64,000 nt of DNA from Drosophila pseudoobscura (taxonomy: Eukaryota > Arthropoda > Insecta > Diptera > Drosophilidae). The notes under the pieces are model-generated. The model was not told the DNA's origin, ran no database searches, and was given only the letters and a program-made list of their open reading frames with translations. The DNA lies in NCBI RefSeq assembly GCF_009870125.1, contig NC_046681.1, forward strand, positions 26,372,001 to 26,436,000, read 5' to 3'. Made by a program: the position numbers and the translations under genes. How positions within the stretch are numbered: position 1 is the first letter of the stretch; each line of letters begins with the position of its first letter. This document shows, piece by piece, positions 50,785-63,707 of the stretch.

Positions 50785-52684
50785 AATGTGGTATTTGGCA
50801 CTTTAACAGAATAAAACAATATGAATGTGTATATCTGTGTCTTTTTGTCCTATGAATGCTAGTGATTCGGATCAATTTGTATTCGAGGTCTCATTATTTC
50901 CATTAGATACTATATTAAATGTTGGTTTTCAAATTTCCTTGGAATTGGGAAATTAAATGACATTTAACACAAAACGCAAACATCATTCGGTATTTGATTT
51001 ATATTTTAGCCCGAAGGCAGATAGAATTTCGAATAAGTCAAACAAACAGACTGCAGTGTGGTAAGCCGTTTTGGCCTACATTGAAAATCAAACATCTGGT
51101 CATGGCTTTTGCCCTTTGACAAGTCGATTATGCAATCTCTTCTGTGGATTCAGGCTGTGACATTTGTGTTTTTTAGCCAACGGCGGAAATTCTTATTAAT
51201 GCAATAATAGATACAGACAGACACTTCGAATCCATAGTCATGAGATACAATTTGTTATTCAGTGGAGCGACCGAACAGGTAAAGCTTCCACAGTCTTTCA
51301 GTTTATTAAAATTAAGTGCCAAGAAACTCCGACTTTAATGAGCCACCCTGCGTGTGAGCAATATTTGTCCAAATTATTCTCCGAATTTCTTTCTTGGGGC
51401 CAAAAGCAAATTGCTTGCAGTCAATTTGTTTCAAACGCTCGGCTTGGCTTGCCCAATCATGATAATGTTGATGATGATGGATTTATGTCTACCATTTGTT
51501 TTAGTATGCTGTTTTTTCGGATCGTATCCTGCTTTTTGCCTTGGCTTCTGTTGGCTTGGGCGATGCCTGTCGTCGGCAGCAAAGTGAAAAGTGAAGAGTG
51601 AAATGTGCGCTGCCTGGGAGCATGCCATAAATCAATTTTCACAATTCCCAAAAAAGCGTTGCCTGACTTTGTAAGTCGAGAGGGTTTTTTGCGAGTATTA
51701 ATTGAAACAACGCAGTCTGGAGTGTCAGCAGATTTAAGGTTAGCTGAAGAGACAGGACGAAGTGAAGTGGTGAAGTGAGATAAAAAAGGATAAGGTTGGA
51801 GCAATCATCACAATTGCACAATATCCTCTGCAACTTGTGCCACGATTTTGTTTGGCAAAAAGTGAGCAAAAAAAACCCAAAGCTAGTGAAATGGAATCCC
51901 AACCTCTTAATATAAGCAACAAATTAAGTTGATGACATACCTTCACCATAGACATGCATTGACCATGAATCAGTGCCACTTGAGCTCGGTGTTCGGTGCT
52001 CGTTGCTCGGTGCTCAGATAGTCATAATTGAAACCAAAGAAACGTAAAAAAGTCACCAACCAGGCATTAATAAGGCTTTAAATGTGGCACAAAAAAGTAC
52101 AGCAGAGCCCATACGCAATGGCAAGACCACGAGTGGAGCATGGGCGCCAGGAGAACATAAAAAGCCAAATTAGCAATGTTTCACATCAAAGTGCGCATTA
52201 AAATCCGAGACGATAATCACACACTCCCACACAACTCACACACACAACCACATAGTCGCACAGACACGCATAGGCCAGACGCTGCCTTTTGTGTATGCGT
52301 GAGAACATACAAAAAACATAATTAACCGCGACCTAACGACGACGGCCGACCCACAAAAAGCCGTCAGCCCAAGGCCCTAGGCCCCACCAGGACACCCAGG
52401 ATTCCAACCCCAGCTCGGATTCCCCACTGGCATCGGGTTAATGTGACGAACGCAGCTGTTGTCGTTGCTTTTTCTGTGCAGCCTGCGGAGCCGACATTTT
52501 TGCAAATTACACACTTTTGAATATAAAGTACTCGCATAACATATACGTATACACGAGACGACATCCAGTCTGTGGCCCTTTTTAATGGCACAACAACTGA
52601 AACGACAGCAGCAGGCCTTGCGACGCCCAGAAAATATCGATATTAATGTCTACATTAAACAAGAGTGTACGAAATATTACTTAA

Positions 52685-52709
52685 ATATATATATGTATGT
52701 ATGTATGTT
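52685..52709. repeat. (TA)n/(TATG)n microsatellite
   Basis: Alternating tatata followed by four tatg-type units in non-coding DNA. Confidence 0.8.
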
Positions 52710-54250
52710 TTTCCTTCTTTAAAGATTCAGCGATAGAGATGGGATTGGGCGTACCCTTATGTGCGGTAAGTATATAAGCCCCCTTTCTTAGGGCAAACTA
52801 TAGTAGCACACCTCCGAAAAACCCATGGAAATGTTGGTTTGGCTATATTTTGGACGCTACTTAATTTGCAATTAAGCCCACACTTACATTGGTGAAAATA
52901 CCCAATCTGTGAACTCAGTATATCCTCTCGCCGACTAATTATCTCTCATTATGAGCGAATCATTTACAATCGATTGCATTTAAGGCGTTTCAATCGCTGC
53001 TTAACCGCAATTCCCTTTTTCCTCCCACCCCCCACACTGGCACTCAATGGTGTTTCCGGTTCAGTTGGGCCACCTCGTAAGCGGAAGGATATTGCGCCTA
53101 CTGCACAACTGTGGGTGTGGCCGGATAGGTGCCCTTTCATTCGTGTGCTCTTAATGAAGCTCCCTGCATCCGTCTATATACCCCAACCCCTACTCCCACT
53201 GGCTTTACATATGAATAAATTATTGATATCCAAATTCAGTTCGATGCCTCAGACCAGAGACCGAGCCCAAACACGAGCCTGACCAATGCCTCGATATGCA
53301 TTCCCATCCGTCGCAAAAATGCAAATATTGATATAGTTATGATTGCGAATGCGAATGCTCCCGCGTCATTTCCATTCTGCTGGGAAATCCTTAATCCGTG
53401 GTCTGTGTGATGAGGAGTGGAGTTGTATTTCCGTCTCCCTCCCACTTTTCCATCCTCTGTGGCGTATTCAATGTGTTTGCAAATCACGGACAAGAGGATA
53501 TGTTCATGTGGGTAGAAAAAAGAGGATTACATTTGGTCAGATGCATGAATAGGGCCAAATTGGCAAAATACCACGAAACACCATTTATTCGTTTTAATTT
53601 TATAATTTATAAAGGCTTCGAAAGGGAATGATAGTAATAGAATCAAGCATCAAGAAGCATCAACGAAAAATCACTGAAAACAACATTAAGCAAAGCGTAT
53701 TGGAAATAGCTGCAATATTTGCTACAGACAGTCAAAGCACTCTATATTCTTGGTACCCTAACACAATCCCACTTTGAAAGTCCGCATGCGTTCACCACTG
53801 TTTTGGTTCCAATAGTTTTAGAAACTAGATAAGTACAAAAGCACCATAGATTGTATAGCCACAAAAACAGAGGAAACGATACAGCAACAGCAACAGACAG
53901 AGTAAGATAAAATACTTCTTGACAATACAAGAGCCCAGAGTAATGACTCACCATTATGACATCAATTAAACCAAAAAATATTTTTTTATTTTTGGGGTTA
54001 CAATCTCGCTCAAGAATTTATCCGATCTGATTCTAAATATGCACCAATTTGTTGAGCCCCTCACTCAAAAAATACGAGCATGTTTTGGTATGGCTAAGGC
54101 CCACAACCCAGGAAGGCCTAAAATGGCATTGGGTCATCTCTTGAGCCCACAAACTGTATGTCCTCCCCCTCCCACTCAGATCTGCTTTTTCCTCGTTTCT
54201 GAATTGCAATTAGGAATGATATATGAGTTGAAACTGGTCCAGCTTTCGAT

Positions 54251-54277
54251 TCGTTTCGTTTCGTTTCGTTTCGTTTT
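54251..54277. repeat. (TTTCG)n pentanucleotide repeat
   Basis: Five units of tcgtt that degrade into ttgct/ttgtc units to about 54300. Confidence 0.85.
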
Positions 54278-54856
54278 GCTTTGTCTTGTTTTGTCCCATT
54301 TTGTGTGACATGGATTTATGCCTTCCCAAAAACCATTCGAGTGCTGACTGAGGAGATTGAGTCCAGCCCATTGCAATTTGTAAATCAAATTGTCTTCCAG
54401 AGAAAGAAGCAACAAATATTGTCAGTATCGAATGATTGCATGACATTTGGCTTTTTTATCAAGCCGCTTTGCAAGTTGCAACAAAGAAATCAAGGGAATG
54501 GGGCATCAAATGATTTTGGTAAATTGTAATTTTTCGCAAGAGATATTCGTTTATAAATTTAAGATTTCTGCAATGCTTAGATTAGATTGTGGCTCCATAG
54601 TTTCTCTATCGGAGAGCTTCAATGCTTTATTTTATCCTTAAATATCCTCCACTCCATCAATTATGCCCTTGATTCCCTCTCTCAAAATTCGCATGAATGG
54701 CAAATAAGTCTTGAATGCAATCAAATTAAGGGAGCCAAGTGCAGTTTAATCCTTTTACAAACACATTAAAATGTAGCCAGCAGCTGTTATCCCATGGCCA
54801 TTGTGGCCCTCGGAGGGACACAAAAGAGAAGACACGGATGGAGCTTAAAAGGAAAT

Positions 54857-54871
54857 AGAGAGAGAGAGAGA
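54857..54871. repeat. (GA)n microsatellite
   Basis: Short pure ag run, a potential GAGA-factor site but with no nearby gene start. Confidence 0.7.
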
Positions 54872-57297
54872 AATGGAATAAAAAAGAAAGCGCAGCATTT
54901 AATGATAATTACAGCGACCATTAGCAATTGTCTGGCGGCAATAATAACAAAGTGAACATAAAAACCATGAAGAAAAGGTAAGCTTCAATTGCCGAAACTG
55001 CAGATACCCTAACAGATGCATTGATCCTACGACAGCAAGTCACCAAGTCCATGACACATGAAGAAAAATTAAAGTTCAGCAGAAAAAGAGAGATAGGGAA
55101 TCCCATATAGTATCCGTTCTTTGGATTCTAGTGGCTATTTGTGGTCCCATTCATTGTACCCATTTTGAAAGTGCATAACCAGACTACGTAATTAAGGACA
55201 GGGGAGTTGGACCAGCTTGATATGCTTGAATTGAAGTGGCTTAGAGTGAGGAGTGGGATTGGGAGGTCTTAAGCGTGACTCGATTTTCAATTACCACAGC
55301 ACTTGGCTCAATCCAATGAATTGTTAAATTATGTAATGAAGCGTGTACTCTAGATAAATGAAAACTAATTAAATTAACTTTGGCCAGCAGCGCCTGGCAA
55401 AGAGCAGTGCAAACTTTTGCAACAAAGAAACGGCATTCCACTGAATCCACTATTTGGCAGAGACGGCAGATGGGAAGGAATTTTATTTGAGCTGTTTGCA
55501 AACATTTTAGTTTCAAATTGGAAAACTAATTGTTTGCCACACACATCCTCAAACAATTAAATAGAGGCACAACAAAACCATTTGACTAAGTGTAGAACAG
55601 AAACCAGAATCGAGTACAGTTTTCTGGCAATTAGGCACGTTCCATGGCATAAGCTCTTATGGTTAATTGCCTTTCACCTCGCACACAGTAGCATCTCGTG
55701 TGGCATCGGGGCGCCCCTTCCCTGCTTCGGTCTGCTCTGCATTTAATGAGTCATTCGATTCGATTTCGAATGGGTCACGTAAAACATTAAAATGAATGAA
55801 CGAGACGTATAGAGAGGCGGCGGGGGAAGAGGAGGAGGAGGTGGCGGAGGCGGAGGCACAGGCAGCAGCATCGTTTGCACATGACAACCAGATGGTAATA
55901 AATTTCTTCTTTGGCCAAAATTATAGAAAGCCATAAATGGCAAAGTCATGGGGCGTGGCTCAGAGAAAAATAGAGAATCTCCCACTTCAGGAGGATGCTT
56001 TTGAGATATTCTGTAGTTAATAGTGCAAGAGAGGAAAGAGTTTAGAGGATGATTTAATAAAAAGATTTGTAAGCAAAACATTCCATTTGAAACTATTTTG
56101 TAGGCTTCGTAACTGGAAAGGATCAAAAGAAAGATCAACTGTGTACCAAGGGAAATAAAGAGCCTAAAGCTTACACAAGTCTTATAAGTTTCCGGTAAAT
56201 CCGAATGTCCCCAAGTGGTGACACTTCACTTCTTCACTAGGAGATTGAATTCAATGTGAGATCTATCTAACATATATTACGTGAGCGAACCGAGTGCTGC
56301 CTCAAATCAACCACTCCAGTCCCCTCTTTCATACACACACTCTTTCATTTCGACTGCCCACGTATTATCCTTTGCCCTGACTCTCTTTCCTTTTGTGGCT
56401 GTTGACTTTTGGGCCTTCTTGTCACCTTTTCGCTTGATCAAATTCAACACATCAAATAACACTTTACCCCAACCATAGCACCATGGCAGGAATGTTCTGC
56501 TTGGCACTTCTGAACGAGTGTGAGTGTGTGTTGCCTTTGCACATTTGGCTGATTTTGAAGTGTGTGCTTAACAATTTTTTGGACAACTTTTTTAAATTCC
56601 TTAAGCACGTAGACTGCTAAACTTTTTAGCAAAGGCAAAAGTAATTTTGATTTTATTAGCTGTGTAGCACCTGATGGCATTTTCTTTTTTCTTTTTGCAG
56701 TCACACTTAGTGTTATACCCCTCTCTACAGCATTCAACCTCGACACCTGTGCTCATCTCTCTGTTAGCCTTCGCCTTCGCCTCTTTCAATTCAATTTCAG
56801 TCAATTGCGTGTTTGGCACAAAGTTTTTCCCACACGCAGAGACACACATACACAAAGAAATACAAGAAAAAGCCAAAGCCTGCGAAATACGGCGACAACT
56901 TGACAAAGTCAACAGTTTGATGCGGCGGCCGGGCCGAGAAGTAAAATTGAGGCAACGGCACGGCAGGAAGGGAAAATTGAGCCAACGGCAGGAAGGTACA
57001 ATTTAAGTGGAAAAAAGGAAAACACGACAGCAAATTTGTTGTTATCGACATTTGCTGTAGTCGATATTTCGTTGTCAAAGCGAAGGATAAAAAAAATAAC
57101 TAACTTTTCGGGCAGATGCCAAAGATTCGGTGAAACGTTAAGAGAAACGAGGGTCAAAAATTAATCAGAGCTGAGCCAATGAACTTTGTTCAATCTTAAA
57201 CATTATTCTCGCTAATTTCCAAAGTATAGAAATAGTTCTTATTCCTCAACGTAACTAAAGAACATTTTATTCAGATAAAAATGGCATCAAAATATAA

Positions 57298-57950
57298 TCA
57301 AAATTCGCCAAGTTCCTCCGATAAGTCCACAACAGTCGACCCATCTTCGCCATCTTCGTCAGTCTGATAAGAGTGCAGACCTTCAAAGTCATAATGTTCA
57401 ATCAAGTAACCGACAACAGCGCATTCGGACTCCATCATCATCTCCCAACGGCGCATGTGGTCGAAAGTGCTGATGCCCATGCTTTTGTATGTCTTTTGAA
57501 GAACTGGACCAGCATCGCAACCAGCTATGAGACGAAAAATCTCATCATCCCGGCTCATTATGCACGATGTCAGATCGTATATCTTGCCATTGAAAGCCGT
57601 GTATGTTGGCTTATTATTTTTTCCATTAAATGTGGACAGCTGTTGCAAGGTGAGCTTTAAAGGCTCACGGAAAACCTCCGGTTCTTCCTCATCAGCTGGC
57701 TTTATCAAAATCTTTGAGAGGCTTTTGCTGACATAGTAACCGATGGCGAAGGAAATCAACATCTTTCCAGTGGTGCTCTTAACGATCGGGTTGATCACAC
57801 GGGATGCAGCGTCTGCAGTTTCGGAAGCTTAGTTGGAAATGGAATTATACTATTAATTGGTGTTTACTTACTTGCCAAGTGGACCTGTCCCACCTTCTGC
57901 AAGTTGAAGATCAGGCTCTGTGCCATCGATATGGCTGTGCTGTAAGACAT
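57298..57950 (-). CDS. Cytochrome-b5-like (MAPR family) membrane protein, heme loop missing
   Basis: Two exons: 57950-57872 and 57812-57298, with a 59 nt intron (gtaagt...ctgcag) in phase 1; the product is 197 aa beginning MSYSTAISMAQ. The spliced length is exactly 198 codons. Residues about 42-58 (GKMLISFAIGYYVSKSL) look like a membrane anchor, followed by an acidic linker (DEEEPE) and a cytochrome-b5-like heme/steroid-binding domain at about 76-168, with LTLQQLSTFNG, FNGKIYDLTS and LIAGCDAG. The tail is acidic. MAPR proteins bind heme through tyrosines in a loop after the KIYDLT-type strand (FYGPxGxY in PGRMC proteins). Here that loop reads CIMSRDDEIFRL, without the tyrosines, so heme binding is doubtful (inference). 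AATAAA on this strand lies at 57266-57271. It is isolated from its neighbours, and probably a diverged duplicate of a standard MAPR gene. Confidence 0.88.
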
Positions 57951-60900
57951 TTCGAAAATATATATTCGTAACAAAATATTTTTGTTTATTATTAAGGTCG
58001 TCTGTCACGTTGAGACTGTTACAGTCGACTAAACAAAATACTCCCAACTGAAGTATAGATCCAGGATTAATGTTTAAAATAATTTACTGATACGCGCATT
58101 ATATTAAAATTTTAAGTGCATCATAGATCATGCTCAATTAAGATCAGTTAAAAATGATTTACTGCTCTGAGCAGCAAAAAACAAATGTTAATCAAGCCAG
58201 AAATTTTTGCCAGCAACTGAGTCACTCCCCACATGTACATCCAACAACTGTTAAGCCACCTGCTTCCAAGCTCATTTATTATATAGTCATATACATATAC
58301 ATGTTCATATAGGTTGTAGCTGGGTCTGCGCCATTTGCTATTAACATTAATGCCAAATGCGATCATAAAAATTGGTCTTAAAAAACACTTTCATGTGTTT
58401 GTCGTCGGCTGTGTGCCCTGTCAGTTACTGTTTTTATCAAATTGGTTGTACTTGGACTTTAATATGACTTAATAAGCTCATTACAATTTTTCCCCCCTCT
58501 TTTCGTCTCTCTCTCTCTTTCTCTTCGTGTATATATGTGTGTTTGTGTGTACAAAAATGTAATTTCGCGCCACGAGAGTGCTCTGGCATATATGTATGTA
58601 TACATATACATATGTAAATAGGACTGCAGGGCAAATGGCAGTAAGAAAGACTGAAGCTGATTTGGGTTGGCTATAGTTGGTACCCTCTGTTCGTTATATA
58701 TCTGAAATTTAAATTGGGCTTGTCGTTGGGTTACTTAATGAATTTACATATGTGTATATTGTTCCTCAGCAAGAGCTTCAGTTTTCATGCATTCTCGAGA
58801 GACAATTGGACTCGCTTGTGCTGAAAGATATTTAAAGGATAATGTTTACATGAACAGTTCTTCGATATGTTCGTAATATTCCATATTTGTGTCGTCTGCT
58901 TGGATTGCCCTTAAAAGTAGGCAATGCTTTTTATTATATATGCTGCGAGGAAATATTTTATTAAATAGTATAGAAAAGCAGAAAGCCAAGGGGCATTTAT
59001 GCCCCACTTTAATTATAGATAATTTTAACAACGCATAAATGCATTAATAAATCCAACATTCATATGAAAAATGTTTTGTGTAACCAGCAATTTAGTTTTG
59101 CAATACTTAAAGTTTTAATTTGTCCAATAATCCCATCCCCTGTTATTGTCTTCAATTATCTTTTCTTCTATTCCAGCATGCCTTGGATACCCTTGCTGGC
59201 CTCGACAAGAACCAAGAGAAAACTGAGAAGCGTGGCGCGTTTTCGTTTCCGCCTTATGCTCGCATTAAAATTTGCATAACGTTGATTTTGTTGCGAGCAC
59301 ATTACGCATACGCCGCGTGTGACGCTGGCTCAAATTGCTTTGGGCACTCGGTTTGCGCCTCGCTGCTTCCTTTGCGTTTCCTTTTTTTGTTCTGTGGGCT
59401 TGTTTCTGCTTATTTTAATTTATTAAATTAAAACATATTTCACATGCTGTTCAAATATAATTACATTTCCTTCTGCATTCCTCCCTGCCATGACTACTTT
59501 TAATTAAAAATAAAAATCATACTTATAAATACAAAAAAAAAAACGGAAATCTCTTTAAAGTTACGCCGCGTGCTGCATGCCACCGCTACTGCTGCTGCCG
59601 CTGATGCTGGTTATTAATAAACTTTTCAATTGCCCACAAACTGCGGGGGCAGCTGTCTCGTATTAACTTTGTCTGTACGCAGCTCCCCTTAACCACTCTC
59701 TCCCCCTTCCATCACCCTCTATCCCTCCCGCTCTCTCTTTCTGTTGCTCCCACATTCTCTTTAGCCCCGCGCTGTCTCTTGTTTGGCTTATTAGTCCTGC
59801 TCTGCTGAAATTTGCTTTGGCAAATGTCGGAAATCCGACTGCCAAAAAGGAGCACAAAAAACCAAACTTTCAACCACAAAGTGCCAAAGCTCATAAGCCC
59901 ACAAACAGCATAAAAAAGAGGCAGTGGCTATGGTGGGAGGAGGCAGTGCGGATGCTGCTTATTATTCGAGTTAATTAAAGCAAATTTCAAAAGGATTAAA
60001 TTGCCAGCAGATTTGCTTAGTTTACTTTTGGCTCCAAGCTGTGTTTGGTGTTTGGGCGGAGTATCCCCACTAATGGGGCCAGAAAAATGGGGAAAATGAG
60101 AAAAATGCTAAAACAGGAATTGACAATTTAAGATGGGTTGAACTTCAGCCTCCAGGAATTTCGTAAAATATATTTTTCCTAGAAATGATTTCTTTCTCTT
60201 GAATTTGAAACAATATAAAACAAACTCCCTTTAACTTTTTTCAGTATACCTTTAAAATTGTCTCTGCAATATTTACATAAAAATTTATATTCCCTTTGCC
60301 TTTGGTTGTTGTCTCTTTTTTTCAACCATGAACGACTACCGAAAAATCGTCTAAAATGGTCTCAAACATTAACAGTAAAGTCCATTCAATCTCCCCCTTT
60401 TGTACCCCAACTATTCCCCACAGTACGCCATGATTTATTCATTGAAAAGAAAGAGCAGTAAAAGAAACAAAAAAACACAACAACTGGAATGGCTCCCACA
60501 TAGTTTTGGTCCATCTGACGTACCCTCCTTCTTTTTTCGGTGAAGCTGATATATTTTGCAGCACTAACCATAAATAAAAAACTACAGAAAAATAAAAGGA
60601 TAAAAACAAATATGTAAAATCTACAAAAACACAAACACTATGGGAGGCTACAAACAAACAAATTGAGCAAGAATAACAGTGGCAGAAAAAAATATTTCCA
60701 TGCGACAATTGCAAAAGTGTCAAGGTGCAGGCGGCGCCAGGCGCAAAAAAATGAAAACCGCTAGGAGAAAAATTCGAGAAAAATAAATAAAAAGAACCGA
60801 AAAAACTGGGGCAATAAAGTCTGGTGCCAATTTGTTGTGTAACCGCCTCTGCTCCCACACAAAAATCGAAAGTTGGCCAACATTGTGTGCTAAATTTGAG

Positions 60901-62323
60901 ATAGAAAGGAAATATCGCAGGACTGGGTTATTTTTAATGCATATTTCCTGATGGGGAAATGCATATGTCAGCATTTAGGCGGTTGTAGAGAGGCTCTTGA
61001 CTTTGATGGGGGGACATTGCCTTTAAGCTCACATCTCTCACAATCAGAAATGACAGGGGAGAGGATTAAAGTTATGGCAGCTTCTTTTTGATAGGGGAAC
61101 TCTGAGGTTTAAGTCGATTATTCCATTTAACCAAAACTCAAGCTCGTTTATTCCATACCCAATACTTACTCGTATCTGGCAATGCATTAAATCAATATCT
61201 CTTGCTCTTTCTGGCAGATTGTGTGTCTGTCTGTCTAACTGGCGAGGAAAACTTTCATCCGGCAGATGGAGGAAAATGTAAGCTGGCTGAATAATTGCGG
61301 GTGAAGCGAAGCCCCCAAAAATTAATGAACTCCACGGAAGAGCAGGAGCTGCCATAAATATCATACACAAAGTCGAAGTTTTCTTAGTTCGAATTGATGA
61401 GCAACGCAACGCGCTGGCGAAAAGTTTCGGTGTGGCACGTTTTGCATGATGAGGTTTCCGCAATCATTTTCCACCCAAAAACCCACAACCCACGCAGAAA
61501 AGTTGCTCATTAAGATGCCGGCGGGAGAAATCGCGTGAAATTCTCATTCCGATGCCAGATTATTAATATCTGTGTAGGATGGATTGTGGGAGTGGAATTT
61601 TTGTTAGTGTGCGCAAATATTTGAGCATTTCTCATTAAAGTTTCACATATATCACGCATACGCCGCATTGTGCACAATTAGTTGCAATTTATCCCCCTTT
61701 TCGCTGAAACGAGCACTCGGCTTAATGATACTTAATGTGTAAATCATTATAATAAATTACATGCATGAGCGATGATAAAAATAATCCAGCGCCAAGAATA
61801 ATACAAATAAACCAAGTGAATCCCCATAATGTGTGCGCCGTCATGAAAAACACACACTGAGAGACAGACTGACTGAATGCAAAGAGAGCGCCAAGTCAGA
61901 ACAGGGCCAAGAGTGGAGTCCTTATGCACGCATTAGACATAAAGGCCATAGACATTAGGGCGCATAATGAAAAGCATTTCTGTTTCAAGAGTGCGTCACT
62001 GCCGACACGAGAGGAAGAGGATGATGATGCTGATGGGCTGGTACCCGGGACCAAAGCAACCGCAACATCAAACAGACAGAAAGAGCGACCGGCAAAAGGG
62101 AAAAATATATAAAATATACTTGTACTCGTTCTCGTACTCGTACTGTCATCGCAAGAGCGCTCCACAAGTTATGAGAGCTTTCCTTTTGGTCCCTAACCAT
62201 ACTCAAACAAGGTTCACAGCTGTTCTCCACAGCTGTTTCTGGTTGCAATGTTTTGGGTAATTTCTGGCAGAACCTTTTCCGCCTGAACCAAAACTTCCCT
62301 TTCGCATTAAAACCCAAAACATT
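57951..62323. other. Stretch without a recognised gene
   Basis: About 4.4 kb upstream of the MAPR-like gene. It contains a (CT)n run at 58507-58524, tatg repeats near 58590, and a pentanucleotide-like actcgt tract near 62125-62150. Open frames (139 aa at 60439-60858 and 61044-61463) have no domain features. Confidence 0.5.
58507..58524. repeat. (CT)n microsatellite
   Basis: Pyrimidine run tctctctctctcttt followed by tg/ta-rich sequence. Confidence 0.7.
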
Positions 62324-62349
62324 TCTCTCTCTCTCTCACTCTCTCTCTT
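62324..62349. promoter_or_regulatory. (CT)n tract, candidate GAGA-factor site
   Basis: A pure ct run with gagagagaa again at about 62371, roughly 300 nt upstream of the candidate first exon at 62692. GAGA tracts are common in promoters of fly developmental genes; the role here is inferred only. Confidence 0.4.
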
Positions 62350-62691
62350 CGGGATGCTGTGTGCGCATGTTGAGAGAGAATCATTGTCTGAGATGAAACT
62401 CCTGTCTCTCCTTCAGATATTTTATAGGAAAGCTCAGGCTCATTTATCTGAACACTGTCCGCAGCCATGTGCTCATATAGGATTGGTCCAGTAGCGGAGC
62501 AACTTTGAAGCGTTACGGTTGGTCGCGAGTCTGAAACCGGAGCCAGAGGCAATCTCTAGCCATCGCAACGCATTCACAGCTCTCTTTCCTTCTGTGAGGC
62601 GCGTCGCGGCGGAGTCTAGGACTTCCCCAAAACTGTTTACATTGTTTGGAAACTAATTAAAGTGAGTTTACGGTTGACTTACTGAATCATC

Positions 62692-62820
62692 ATGATTCTG
62701 CTAAAGAGTTTTGGCTTAGTTATACTCGTCCTTACGCCAAATTTAATTGGCCAAGTGCGAACAAATTTCGAGAAAATACAAGTGTGTGCATGGAAATTAG
62801 TTTTAAAAGTGTTTGACTAA
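62692..62820 (+). other. Possible signal-peptide first exon
   Basis: The frame starts at ATG 62692 and encodes a hydrophobic leader, MILLKSFGLVILVLTPNLIG, then QVRTNFEKIQ before ending at TAA after 42 codons. A leader followed quickly by a stop is what a first coding exon running into an intron looks like; a weak donor (caa|gtgtgt) sits at about 62781. Upstream, GC-rich sequence (ggcgcgtcgcggcgg) ends in a good donor-like aaa|gtgagt near 62661, which could instead make the ATG intronic. No second exon is visible before the window ends. Chance is a real alternative. Confidence 0.3.
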
Positions 62821-63548
62821 AATTAAATTGAACAAAGTTGTGGAAGGATAGCAACATTTTGTAGTTTAATTGAAAAGAAGCAAGCAACAATATTTTGACT
62901 AACTTTTCCCTATGAATAAACCATCAAATAAATATTCAAATCAAATATTCAACGACCACTTCATCCAATTAAATATTTCATTGAAGTGTGGAAATTCAAT
63001 TTCCATCATAACAAAATGATTTGGAAAAAATATATGCATCAAATAGACTATACCAATTTTTGTTACTTTTGGCCATTTTTATTGCCAGTTTATCGAGTAT
63101 TTAGGGCAGTTTAAAAGAAAAAATAAAATCAAATATTTATCATAAATGGGCCTCATAAAAGCATATGATTCTTTGGAAGGATATTTAAATATATCACAAT
63201 TTAAAATTAGTGAAAGAATATGCATAAGATGGAAGAATTTTAAAGTGTGTAAATGATTTAAAAATAAATAATCTTGTATAAAGACTAAATTCTTATATAT
63301 TCAGAAGAGATTAGACTAAACTTCGTAATTTTTCTTAGACTGAAACGGCATTACACTTTTATTCAATCCATTACCTTAGGAATGAGTAGTCTTCAAATCC
63401 AAGTTTAGCGTATCCAAACTTAAAAATGACCATCCCTTAGAACTTTATAACCAGAAAGATTCGCCCAGGGCTACATCGACCCTACCTTTGGGAGTCTTAC
63501 CACCTACAATTTTGCCCACCCCAAAAGATAATTACCCCCACCAAATGC

Positions 63549-63707
63549 TATAAAAAATTCTTTGCTTTGCAATGCAAACACAGTAAAATTCATGAAAAAT
63601 AAACAAAATACCGACAAAGTGAAATTAACAAAACAAAAATAAACAGAAAAACAGTGCCGAAAAAGTGCAAACAAGGAGCCAAGCCAAGGCCACCACTGTA
63701 CTAAAAG
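63549..63707 (+). promoter_or_regulatory. TATA/Inr promoter and non-coding first exon
   Basis: A TATA box (tataaaaaat) at 63549 is followed about 30 nt later by an initiator-like acagta near 63580. The next 125 nt is A-rich, Gln/Lys-codon-like leader sequence typical of Drosophila 5' UTRs, with one 16-codon upstream frame at 63592, and ends at a good splice donor (aaaag|gtgaac) at 63707/63708. This looks like the 5' end of a + strand gene whose coding exons lie past the window. Confidence 0.5.

Larger units (their letters stand above)
50785..57297. other. Intergenic stretch between the DUF229 array and the MAPR-like gene
   Basis: About 6.5 kb with no supported gene. It contains ta/tatg repeats at 52685-52709, a TTTCG pentanucleotide run at 54251-54277 and a (GA)n run at 54857-54871. 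Open frames reach 131 aa on - at 55743-56138, driven by a Pro-coding GGC/GGA-type repeat at about 55815-55865. Nothing is recognisable. Confidence 0.5.
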
